DNA of 64,000 nt. It comes from Ww85 sp963745765. GTDB taxonomy: Bacteria; Desulfobacterota; Desulfobulbia; Desulfobulbales; Desulfocapsaceae. The position numbers and the translations under genes are program-made. The first letter of the stretch is position 1. The number at the start of each line of letters is the position of its first letter. The stretch lies in contig CAVUYQ010000026.1 of NCBI GenBank assembly GCA_963745765.1, forward strand, positions 1-64,000, read 5' to 3'. Below the pieces are notes generated by a model, which saw nothing but the letters and a program-made list of their open reading frames with translations, was not told where the DNA came from and did not search any database. Shown piece by piece: positions 47,801 through 55,963 of the stretch.

Positions 47801-48517
47801 GACGACTGGGCGCTGGCTCACACGGTCAAGGAGGGCGTCACCATCCTGGATGAGCTTCTCGAGATCGACGCCTTTGACGGCGTCACGCGTACGATCCTGA
47901 ACTCAACCGCGCCGGTTCTGGATGACAATGGAAACATCGAGGCGGCGATCGTGGTCAATCGGGACATTACCCGCATCAAGGAAGCAGAGGACGCGGTTCG
48001 GAGCAGCGAACGCGATTTGGCAGAGGCCCAACGCATTGCCCGTATCGGAAGCTGGGTGTGGGATGTTGAAACTGGAGCCATGCGCTGGTCTGATGAGCTG
48101 TTCCGCATCTTCGGCGTTGATGGGCAGGAGCCGAACTTAGCGCTCGTGAAGTCTCTTGTGCATCCTGAGGATGTGCAAGCCTGGGAACAGGCCCTTCGCA
48201 TGGCGTTTGAGACGAAAGCATCTTTGAATATCGACTATCGTGCTTTGTGTCCGGATGGTCGTATGATATGGATTCATATAGAAGCGAAGGTCATTCAGGA
48301 CGAAAATGGTCGTATTGTTTCCTTGCAGGGCACAGCGCAGGACATCACCGAGCGCAAGATTGTTGAGGAGGCGATTACGGAGCAGTTGGCAGAACTGCAA
48401 AGGTGGCATGAGGTCACCCTGAATCGCGAGGATCGAGTGATCGAGTTGAAGAAGGAAGTGAACGGGTTATTGTCGCGGCTTGGACATGACCCGAAGTATC
48501 AGTCGGTGCAGGAATAA
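44878..48517 (+). CDS. Multi-PAS/GAF sensory protein without output domain, one surplus base
   Basis: A cytoplasmic sensor of about 1212 residues. A coiled N-terminus ('LIHELETQQIEIEMQNVELR') is followed by PAS1 (about 70-190) and PAS2 (195-300). A GAF domain with a Cys-rich insert ('ECMCGDVLCGRTNPELPF', 'RNRCNEEGYESVALIPLR') comes next, then five further PAS/PAC units, most closed by a D-I-T-x-R-K/E-R-K type linker. It ends 'LAELQRWHEVTLNREDRVIE' with no kinase, cyclase or HTH. Two frames are joined by removing one G near 45680 ('GEYFENAVITSRGDERLISW'). It is flanked by REP-like copy 2 on the left, and its TAA at 48515-48517 overlaps a REP half-site, suggesting it came in as a cassette. A separate kinase would be needed for output. 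Confidence 0.88.
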
Positions 48518-49010
48518 TTACGGGGACATCCATGATAAGTATTGTCAAGTGGAAAACGGAGATTTCCACATAGCCTCCAAGAACATTCAAACGGCTCTTC
48601 CGAACATATTCCCGGATCCACTCGTGACGGAGCGGAGCCGGACGAGACCGGTCTGAGAATGGGCCCTTCCAAAACAGGCTCGTCGGAAGAGCGGTCTCGT
48701 CCGGTGGAGCGGATTGTACAGCCGTCTGAATTCCTTTGACTTCTCTTTTCAACCTGCTGTGATCGGACCTTTTTATTCTCTTCAAGGGTCAGCATTGATC
48801 ATGCGACCAGACATCCATTTGCTGCACTATGAAGTCTGTACGGTTGTTATTTTACCTTACATGGTGCGACTTCCGCAGAAGATTGAGTTTGGGTCAACCC
48901 GCCAGCCTCGAAACAGCATCACGTTGCATTGCAAGGTCGGCATGCATAGTCCCCTCTACGGCGAGGACTGACGGGAAGATCGTCATTTCAGCAGGTAATA
49001 TATCTTTTTT
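48518..49010. other. Non-coding stretch between PAS gene and IS110
   Basis: Begins with a REP half-site (AATTACGGGGACA, 48517-48529) and contains the 48638-48704 nested hairpin. Frames on the minus strand here are open for about 100 codons but show no recognisable domain. It may be the 3' side of the IS element. Confidence 0.5.
48638..48704. ncRNA. Nested hairpin, possible structured RNA
   Basis: Perfect 13-base arms CCGGACGAGACCG (48638-48650) and CGGTCTCGTCCGG (48692-48704) enclose a second pairing CTTCC/GGAAG (48666-48670 and 48685-48689). The loop is AAAACAGGCTCGTC. No T-run follows. It is 307 bp past the 3' end of the IS110 transposase, so it may be part of that element's non-coding end. 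Confidence 0.45.
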
Positions 49011-50042
49011 TCAGGCCGCCTTTTGTTCCTCGTCAGTCATAAAATCGGTTCCGGCTTTATCTACCGCCATCATATAGGCAACCAGCCTTCTGGCAACAGC
49101 AAGGGTTGCCCTGTTCCTGTTTCCTTTTCTCAATTCCCGCTCATGTATGGCACTCAGCTGCGGATTCCAGTGCGGGGCAATCTTGGCGGCCTCAATGAGC
49201 ATAGTTTGCAGATGTTTGTTGCGCTTCTTTGAGATCGGTCCCCGTTGTGCTTTGCCTGCTGATTCATGCTGAGCGCTGCAAAGACCGCAATAGCTGATTG
49301 CTTTACGTGTGGAAGTAAACCTTGAGGGGTCACCAATTTCGAGTACCCACGTCAAGGCGGTTACTTCACCAATTCCCCGGATCGTCATGAGCCGTCCAAC
49401 CCGGTCCTGAATCAGACTGTTGCTGCGTAAGGCTTTTACCAGGCGCTTTTGTACAGCATGAAACATCTCGAAACCGGCACGACTCAACTTGAGGAGCTCT
49501 ATGACCGATTGCGGGATCTCGTCAACCGTCTCCAGCAGACTATTGAAGTATCTCTTCCCACGCAGTCGCTTCTTGCTGTAGCCGGCTCCAACTTCCATAA
49601 GCAGGCCGGACATCTTGTTTTGCATCTTGACTGCTGTTCGCACGATATGATTGCGATAGCGCAGAACCCGCCTCAATTCCCGGATATCCGTCGGCAGCAT
49701 GTAGCATTCAGGCAGCAGATTTACCCGTAGAAGATCGGCGACCTTTTCGGCATCGGCACGGTCGTTTTTCTTCTTGGCGACGGTGATCGCCTTGAGCATC
49801 TCGGGATGCGCCACCTTCAACCCTTCGGCATACGGGGCCAGGTAGTCATAGATCCAACCGGTAAATATGGTGGCCTCCATTGCTCCCATCCATGGTCCCG
49901 GCAATTCCCTGAGCCATTCATCCAGCGCTTTCCGGCTGGCCTCAATGCTCCCTTCGCCGACGATGCGTCCATCATCCGTCTTGATGCAATAAGCGATCAC
50001 CTTCTTGTGAATATCCAGGCCAATGTAGTAAAGTGTTCTCAT
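49011..50042 (-). CDS. IS110-family transposase
   Basis: DEDD-type recombinase of IS110 elements, which use an RNA guide (bridge RNA) and make no terminal inverted repeats. N-terminal RuvC-like domain: 'YYIGLDIHKKVIAYCI' holds the first Asp, with 'AMEATIFTGWIYDYLAP' and 'NDRADAEKVADLLRV' giving the next acids. The C-terminal transposase domain is 'LMTIRGIGEVTALTWVLEIG' and 'AISYCGLCSAQHESAGK', with the conserved Ser. 343 residues, intact, AAGGAGG upstream. Probably active or recently so. Confidence 0.92.
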   Translation of the reverse strand: MRTLYYIGLDIHKKVIAYCIKTDDGRIVGEGSIEASRKALDEWLRELPGPWMGAMEATIFTGWIYDYLAPYAEGLKVAHPEMLKAITVAKKKNDRADAEKVADLLRVNLLPECYMLPTDIRELRRVLRYRNHIVRTAVKMQNKMSGLLMEVGAGYSKKRLRGKRYFNSLLETVDEIPQSVIELLKLSRAGFEMFHAVQKRLVKALRSNSLIQDRVGRLMTIRGIGEVTALTWVLEIGDPSRFTSTRKAISYCGLCSAQHESAGKAQRGPISKKRNKHLQTMLIEAAKIAPHWNPQLSAIHERELRKGNRNRATLAVARRLVAYMMAVDKAGTDFMTDEEQKAA

Positions 50043-50138
50043 GGAAACCTCCTTGTTGGTTTTTCTGGGCGTATCCTATGGAGGACGCGTCCCAGCTGTT
50101 TGCTTGTTACAAACATTTTGAACCACTTGGAGGTTTCC
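50043..50138 (-). ncRNA. IS110 5' leader, candidate bridge-RNA region with sequestered ribosome site
   Basis: Perfect 10-base arms GGAAACCTCC (50043-50052) and GGAGGTTTCC (50129-50138). On the minus transcript the arm next to the ATG contains the Shine-Dalgarno GGAGG, so pairing would hide it. Between the arms lies a second stem, CTGGG...CCCAG with inner TCC/GGA (50065-50095). IS110-group elements carry their guide RNA in the transposase 5' region. Confidence 0.5.
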
Positions 50139-50165
50139 TGCAACCCTGACTACTTATGCATTCAA

Positions 50166-50270
50166 ACAGTATACTTAATTCATTTTTCAGATGGGCGACG
50201 AGGTAATACCAAAGGACATTGTATTTAAAAGAAAGGGACAGAAGAATTAAGTATACTGTCCCCGTAATTG
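50166..50270 (+). repeat. REP-like palindromic element, copy 3
   Basis: ACAGTATACTTAATTC at the left, its inverse plus TGTCCCCGTAATTG at the right, then an extra tandem half-site TGTCCCCGTAATTG (50273-50286). The left end lacks the outer AATTACGGGG, as if the IS110 insertion or a deletion had cut it. Confidence 0.85.
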
Positions 50271-50364
50271 CATGTCCCCGTAATTGCCCCATAATCGTTC
50301 ATCGCATCGGCCATTATGCGCTCGTTGCAGTAATATCGCGATAAATGTCAATGGCAGTTTCAAT

Positions 50365-51714
50365 TTAGCTTGCCGGGTGATTCATTTTCTCCATGCGCAC
50401 TACTGAGAGAGGAGTATGTTTTTTGAATATCATTCCATGCTTTTTCTCCTCTAAACGAGAAGGGTAGAAATGATTCATCATCGTCTCTCTTGCTTCACGA
50501 AATTTTAGAATGTTGTTCAGTCCGCCACTGCACAACAATAATACTGCAAGAACAAGGACAATCTTACGAAATCGGCAGGTAGCACCAAGTGAGGCGGTAA
50601 TCACCAGAAGCGGCAGATAATGGAGGGCATAAAGGAATGTCTCCTCCCCGTAGATCAAATGCAGTGCGAGCTGACCGGCCAGCACAAGCCCGATGATAAG
50701 TCGAAGACGAGGGAACGTTGAACCCCAAAAAAGGTTCCAAAAACCTGTACAGAGAAGCACTATCCAGCAGAATACCGCTACAGCGCCGAAAAACCCGCCC
50801 GACCAAGGCCATGAATTCTGAACAGTCAAAATCTTCCAATCCGTCCTATTGAGTTTATCAATAAGTTCAACATCTGGCATCACCATACTGGAGGAAAAAA
50901 AAGAGAGCAAAATTCGAAATGGCCCTCCAGTTTCTTCACGGAAAAAGAAATTTGCCTCATCACTGTTTTGCAGGAAGGAGCCGGTTGATGGAAAAATTTG
51001 CTTTTCAATCCACCAGAGAAGAGACACAACAACAACGGAAATGATCGTCACCCTGACAGCCTTCCATAGACTAAGGTTAACAAAGTTCGCTGCAAGGCCG
51101 GCCATCCAGTTTGTTATGGTAAAACTAAAGGTCGCCACGCTCGCCGCGACAAACCATCCTTCAGCTACCGGGCGATACTGAGTCAAAGCAGAAACGATGA
51201 GTGCTAGAAGAATCGATAAGGAGCCAAATGAGTAGGTTTCCGGCACTGAAAACCAAAAAAGAGATGCTGAACTGAAGGCAGCAATTAAAGCAAACAAAAT
51301 AGCATCAAACCGTTGCAGGGATAATAGTCGCAGGAGAATATAGAGCGATCCCAACCAGAGAGCGGCAATTATTGCAATTACCAGTCGGACGGCTTCTACC
51401 AAATGTATATCCATGGAAAGGCCAAAAATTTTATGGACAAGCAAAGTTGAATAATAACCAAATAGAGAAAATAAAGGGTGTACACTGGCACGGTAGTGGG
51501 CAAAATACTCATGATTAACCATGTTAAAGTGAACTCGTGCTAAATCTGCCTGGAACCAGAAATCTATCCCTTCCAGGCCAAACAAAGCACTGTCAAGATA
51601 AGCAAACAACATACTTGAAAAGATACCCATTATTACAGCCAGCAGAAAGGCGACGACACCGTCGATGATTAGTTCTTTTCTCTCGACATCTACTGGTAGT
51701 ATATTGATATTCAT
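50365..51714 (-). CDS. Polytopic membrane protein, probable GT-C-like
   Basis: About 449 residues with ten or more helices, starting ATG 51714 (a TTG lies five codons upstream). After TM1, a periplasmic loop has Asp, His and Tyr residues ('DLARVHFNMVNHEYFAHYRA'), as in GT-C glycosyltransferases, followed by stacked helices and a C-terminal soluble tail. No specific family recognised. It is the last of three minus-strand membrane genes (with the UbiA-type enzyme and another GT-C-like protein). Confidence 0.6.
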   Translation of the reverse strand: MNINILPVDVERKELIIDGVVAFLLAVIMGIFSSMLFAYLDSALFGLEGIDFWFQADLARVHFNMVNHEYFAHYRASVHPLFSLFGYYSTLLVHKIFGLSMDIHLVEAVRLVIAIIAALWLGSLYILLRLLSLQRFDAILFALIAAFSSASLFWFSVPETYSFGSLSILLALIVSALTQYRPVAEGWFVAASVATFSFTITNWMAGLAANFVNLSLWKAVRVTIISVVVVSLLWWIEKQIFPSTGSFLQNSDEANFFFREETGGPFRILLSFFSSSMVMPDVELIDKLNRTDWKILTVQNSWPWSGGFFGAVAVFCWIVLLCTGFWNLFWGSTFPRLRLIIGLVLAGQLALHLIYGEETFLYALHYLPLLVITASLGATCRFRKIVLVLAVLLLCSGGLNNILKFREARETMMNHFYPSRLEEKKHGMIFKKHTPLSVVRMEKMNHPAS

Positions 51715-51755
51715 TTGCTTTAATTTCAATTACTTGTGATTAAATTGGTTTTTCA

Positions 51756-53192
51756 CTAGGTGGCAAGCCAGAGAATAAACATTCCCAGCACAGCGAGCCC
51801 CTGGCTTACCCGATCATAAATGGCGAAGAGTATCGGGTCGTCATGCATCTGCCCTCTGCCTGTTAACAGCCATACCCTGCTGATCCAGTAGAGGAGAACG
51901 GGGCACAGCAGCCATATCATCCGGGGGTGAGTATAGAGTATGCGCACGTTCTCACTGTTTATGTAAAGGGCCAGCACGAGAACGGAAAGATAACCACTGG
52001 AGATACCAAAAACGTGCACGAATGCAGAATCATCAATAGTGTAGCCCCGCCCATCCAGCCCTTTTCGTCCGTGTGTGTCAGCCTGTTTTAAATCGGTGGA
52101 TCGCTTCATCAAAGCAAGACTGAAAAATATGAACATGGAGAAAGACAGGAGCCAGAATGAGGGCATGATAGAAACAGCTGCGCCACCAGCAAATATCCGG
52201 GTTGTATAGAGAAAAGCCAAGGTGACGATATCAATGAGAGCAATCTTTTTCAACCAGCAGGAGTAGAAAGTCGTTGTCAGCAGATACCCTGCCAAAACAT
52301 AAAGAAATGGAGTTCCTAAAATTAGCCCGAAGCCAAAGGCTGAGAAGACAAGAACCAGGATCAGCATTGTCCCTGTTCTGATAGGAACGGTAGCCTTGGC
52401 AAAAGGTCTGTTGCATTTCGTCGGATGTCTACGATCGGCGGGAATATCCAGTAGATCATTGAGTATATAAATACCAGAGGCACAGAGACTGAAGGCTGCA
52501 AACGCAATGATCGCGCGAAGCACAAGCATTGAGTCACTAATTTGGTGTGCTGTTACTAATGGTACGAAGACGAGCAGATTCTTGAGCCACTGATGAGCCC
52601 GTATCACCTGAGCATATTTAAACCAGTCTTCGCTTTCTGAAACGAGTATCTGTTCAATAGTATATTTGTTTCTAAGCGTATCGAGATTTTTTGGGTCCGG
52701 ATTGACGAGTAAAACAGGCCAATTTTCACACAGGGTGATATCCTCTTCATCACGGCAGGCATACACAAAGTTTAGCTTATCAGAATCAGCCGCTTCGCCT
52801 TTTGTTTTCTTTATCTGAGCCCTGCCGATCAGTTCTTTCCGGCTCAATACCGAGTCAAAAATCCCAAGATGATTTGAAATTTGTCGTCCATACCCTTCAG
52901 ATAGGGATGTCACCAGAACAAGTTGCCGTCCTATCCGGCGCTGTTCCTGCAAATAAGTAATAAGCTGGCTGTTATAAGGCAGATACTCTACATCAGGAGT
53001 GGCACGCCCGATAACTTGCTGAGTGGTGAACGCCTTGCCGCGCAGCAACCAGAAAGGGAGCCATAAAAGTATAAGAGGATTGCGCTTGAGAAGCAGATAG
53101 AATGACTCCCAGACAATATCTGATTTGACGAGTACGCCTTCATTCCTGACCAGCAGTGGAGGCGGATCGCCCTCTTTGATAAGCGAATGCAT
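51756..53192 (-). CDS. UbiA-family prenyltransferase with degenerate HAD domain (DPPR synthase-like)
   Basis: Closest in pattern to decaprenyl-phosphate phosphoribosyltransferase, which moves 5-phosphoribose from PRPP to a polyprenyl phosphate as a step to lipid-linked arabinose. The C-terminal half has the UbiA helices, with the first Asp-rich motif 'NDLLDIPADRRHPTKCNRPF' and the second near 'DLKQADTHGRKGLDGRGYT'. The N-terminal 190 residues match the HAD domain often fused here ('WESFYLLLKRNPLILL', 'LVLVTSLSEGYGRQI'). The catalytic D-x-D-G-T is replaced by 'VRNEGV', so phosphatase activity is not expected. I choose ATG 53192; an open extension to 53339 (TTG) exists. Confidence 0.8.
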   Translation of the reverse strand: MHSLIKEGDPPPLLVRNEGVLVKSDIVWESFYLLLKRNPLILLWLPFWLLRGKAFTTQQVIGRATPDVEYLPYNSQLITYLQEQRRIGRQLVLVTSLSEGYGRQISNHLGIFDSVLSRKELIGRAQIKKTKGEAADSDKLNFVYACRDEEDITLCENWPVLLVNPDPKNLDTLRNKYTIEQILVSESEDWFKYAQVIRAHQWLKNLLVFVPLVTAHQISDSMLVLRAIIAFAAFSLCASGIYILNDLLDIPADRRHPTKCNRPFAKATVPIRTGTMLILVLVFSAFGFGLILGTPFLYVLAGYLLTTTFYSCWLKKIALIDIVTLAFLYTTRIFAGGAAVSIMPSFWLLSFSMFIFFSLALMKRSTDLKQADTHGRKGLDGRGYTIDDSAFVHVFGISSGYLSVLVLALYINSENVRILYTHPRMIWLLCPVLLYWISRVWLLTGRGQMHDDPILFAIYDRVSQGLAVLGMFILWLAT

Positions 53193-53681
53193 AGAAAACC
53201 GGTTAATAAAAATCGTATGTGTCGTTAAAATGGAAGAAAGTGGAAAACTATAAATGAGACCGCATATTATTCGAAAAGGTTTGAAAAATAATCTCTCAGT
53301 TGAAATAGTTATCTCTTCCCCTGGCCTTCTTTCGGCCAAAGCAGGATGAAGATGTCATCCAGCCGCTCCATCTTCTCCTCAAAAGTTTCCATCAGCCTAA
53401 AGAATGCTTTCTCTCACGAAGAGCTCTTGATCTACAGGCCACCTTGAATAATTGTCTTTTCGCCCGATCTCTGCGTTATGCTCAAAATTTTATCCTCGGA
53501 ATATCAATTATATGCCTGCGTAAAAATTTCTTGCATGCCTTGATCTCGATCGAACAATCGAATTATTCAAGGCACCCTACAGAAAAACTGCAGCATAAAT
53601 CAGGTTGATATAGAGCATCATCAGGGGCTCGTTGCAATCTTTTTGTGCCAATGGAGATAAAAATCAAGGTGGACTCAAGCA
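53193..53681. other. Intergenic stretch with a mobile-type repeat
   Basis: No gene. Contains the 53437-53576 element. Confidence 0.5.
53437..53576 (-). repeat. Intergenic palindromic element, copy B
   Basis: Perfect 12-base inverted ends CCTTGAATAATT (53442-53453) and AATTATTCAAGG (53561-53572). The core (53456-53530, reverse strand) matches the core of the 31000-31142 element, including TTGATATTCCGAGGAT and AAATTTTGAG. The ends of the two copies differ, so only the core is shared. Confidence 0.7.
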
Positions 53682-55184
53682 TCACTGTTTGAAAGGTTCC
53701 AGGAGAAGTTGACCGTTTCGCAGCACCATGACGTATGGCCTGCGATTTGGATAAAGTTCCAAGATACGTTGCGGAGATATGGTGCCAACCGCAATAATCA
53801 GTGGGTCGCTGTCGATCCCTTTGGGATTATAAGAGGTTCCCTTTTCGACATGGCGCATTCCTCTAAATCCGCTCACCATTATAAGGCTTTTCTCTGGAGC
53901 ATGTTGAATTAATGTATGAAACTGACCAACGATGCGCTGCTGCTCTCTCAGCATTTTGCCTTTTATAAAAACAAAATAGGCACTGCTGCCAAGTATGAGG
54001 GATAATAAAGCAGCGAAAACCGTAATCAATGTTTTTTTGTCAGCAGCCTTTTCAAACAGCTTCTTGATCCCAAATGCGGTTGCCAGCAGAAGAAAAGGTA
54101 AGGTTTCAAAATAATACACCGGACCGACATCGCGTACTCCTCTCCACCAGAAAAAAACATAGCCGATAGCTACAGAGAGAAAAACGCCCAGGCAGAGTAG
54201 ACTCCAACGCTTGTGCCACCCTATGATGACAAGCACGCAGGAGATCAGCAGAGAACCAGGAAAGCCGAATAGCCAGCGGTCCAGCAGGAGCAGGTTTTCT
54301 TTGAGATACAGAAGACCGGCGTCGAGGGTATGGTAATAGGGCAGCGAAGAAGAGCTCCTCAAGCCGAAGCCAAGACCGTCATCCGGGGCATAAAACAAAT
54401 AGGTGGGGGTAGTTGGATCTCCCACAGCCAGATAATTATACAGAAGGTACAAGACACCGCCGCTCGCCGAAGATAGGACAAATAGCAAAGTCCCGAAAAA
54501 ACAGTCGCGCTTAGGATTCCTGGCTAGATCCCATAGAGCATCAAAGGCAAAGGGAAGTGCGATAAGCAAGCCAGTATAGGTTCGGTTTAAAAATAGCCAT
54601 GCCCAGGCTAGGCCAGCAAATAAGGCATATCTATTTTTCTTGGTGATTTTCCAGGCAAGGTAGGCCCATAGCATAAGACAGGAAGCTGGAAGCGCGGAAG
54701 TGTGGCTCAGAAGCGTACCGTTCATTAAAAGGAAAAATGGAGATACCAGCATCATCGCGGCGAGAAGAATGGGAGGCAGATTGATCATTCTACCAATGCC
54801 GCTGAAAATCCAGACGCTTAAGCCCGCAGCGACGGAAACGGCTAGATGAGGCGATCCCGCCAGTACACCTGCTGCAAGCCATATTGAATGTGCCGGTGGA
54901 TAACGGGACAGCCAGCCCACCGTTTCGTCCATGATCATCATTTCATGGCGAAATATCTCAGGCAGCGGCGGGAGTGCGCGCGATATCTGCCCTTCAATGA
55001 AGGTATAGGCCTGCATCAGATAGGCATGCTCGTCGGTTGTAAGAACGGCATCCCAGAATACAACCTGGCTGATGGTGTAGGTCAGTATTACGGCAAAAGC
55101 GGCGCAGGCGAAACGCAAATAATTGTTCTGGCTGCAAGTTTCTGGCAACGCCAAAGGTTGAAAATGTTTTGATTGGTCATTCAT
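53682..55184 (-). CDS. Polytopic membrane protein, GT39/ArnT-like glycosyltransferase candidate
   Basis: 500 residues from ATG 55184, ten or more helices. The first periplasmic loop carries the acidic pair typical of GT-C enzymes ('VLTTDEHAYLMQAYTFIEG'), and the C-terminal third is soluble ('RILELYPNRRPYVMVLRNG'). GT-C enzymes use polyprenyl-phosphate sugars as donors, which fits the DPPR-synthase-like gene 490 bp downstream on the same strand. Acceptor unknown. Confidence 0.65.
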   Translation of the reverse strand: MNDQSKHFQPLALPETCSQNNYLRFACAAFAVILTYTISQVVFWDAVLTTDEHAYLMQAYTFIEGQISRALPPLPEIFRHEMMIMDETVGWLSRYPPAHSIWLAAGVLAGSPHLAVSVAAGLSVWIFSGIGRMINLPPILLAAMMLVSPFFLLMNGTLLSHTSALPASCLMLWAYLAWKITKKNRYALFAGLAWAWLFLNRTYTGLLIALPFAFDALWDLARNPKRDCFFGTLLFVLSSASGGVLYLLYNYLAVGDPTTPTYLFYAPDDGLGFGLRSSSSLPYYHTLDAGLLYLKENLLLLDRWLFGFPGSLLISCVLVIIGWHKRWSLLCLGVFLSVAIGYVFFWWRGVRDVGPVYYFETLPFLLLATAFGIKKLFEKAADKKTLITVFAALLSLILGSSAYFVFIKGKMLREQQRIVGQFHTLIQHAPEKSLIMVSGFRGMRHVEKGTSYNPKGIDSDPLIIAVGTISPQRILELYPNRRPYVMVLRNGQLLLEPFKQ

Positions 55185-55368
55185 TGCGTAGATTAAGCAC
55201 TTTCCAGGGGGTCGGCCGAGGTGGAACGGATAGCCCAACAGGGCATGAATATCCTTGTTTTAATAGCATATAAGCGGGTCAAAGACTGGGTGAGTGCGAT
55301 GTAGTGGTGGATGTTGGGGTTAACCCGTCTTAGCGGCAGGTATAAATACCTGCGAGCCTGCTCATTGT

Positions 55369-55680
55369 TCAGGGCCGTTTCTTGAAAAGTTTGCGGCTGA
55401 TGATCTCACCCTTTGGCAGTTCCGCCCCGGATTGTTTTATATCGGGATCTTCGGTGTACTCCTCAATAAGAGAAACTGACTGGAAAGGGAGCATCAGCTG
55501 GCGCACACTGCCGAAATTTTTGCGAATCTCATCGTCTGCCGGATTTATCAGGACATTGCTCTGCTCCGGTAAGACTAGATCCTTTATCGACACAAAATAG
55601 GGGTGCGTCATATCAAGGCTGAGCGCCTTGAGCGCGTATTCCTTTTCTTTCCAGGTGAAGTGAACACGAAAGATATTCAT
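55369..55680 (-). CDS. DUF1820 family protein
   Basis: A 103-residue soluble protein from ATG 55680 with the family opening 'MNIFRVHFTWKEKEYALKAL' and core 'DLTHP'-like 'DMTHPYFVSIKDLVLP'. It ends in a Lys-rich tail. DUF1820 is widespread in proteobacteria without known function. The open frame extends to 55833 but the extra residues do not look like this family. GAGGAA lies 11 bases before the chosen ATG. Confidence 0.75.
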   Translation of the reverse strand: MNIFRVHFTWKEKEYALKALSLDMTHPYFVSIKDLVLPEQSNVLINPADDEIRKNFGSVRQLMLPFQSVSLIEEYTEDPDIKQSGAELPKGEIISRKLFKKRP

Positions 55681-55963
55681 CTGCACAAAATTCCTCATGG
55701 ATAAATCAATTTGCCGGCAAAGCAATTCCATCCTGAACCAGGAGGCGTCGCCGCTGGTGTGGTTGTCGATTGCTGTCGGCTCCGGGCGATTTCTTACTCT
55801 CTGATTGTATCTATAACTCTGAATGAAGGTCAATACAATTCAGATAGTGATTCAAGGTACCCTATTCAATGCACCTATAAAAAGTCTTTACCGATTTGGC
55901 TGTTGTGCCTCTCTGGTATGTTAAGCTTGTAATGTCGGTCTCGATGAATATGGTCTTGCCTTG

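Noticed and set aside
48499..48795. 98-codon minus-strand frame beside IS110
   Set aside because: It crosses the nested hairpin and the PAS stop region. No family recognised, so it is more likely non-coding IS or RNA sequence.
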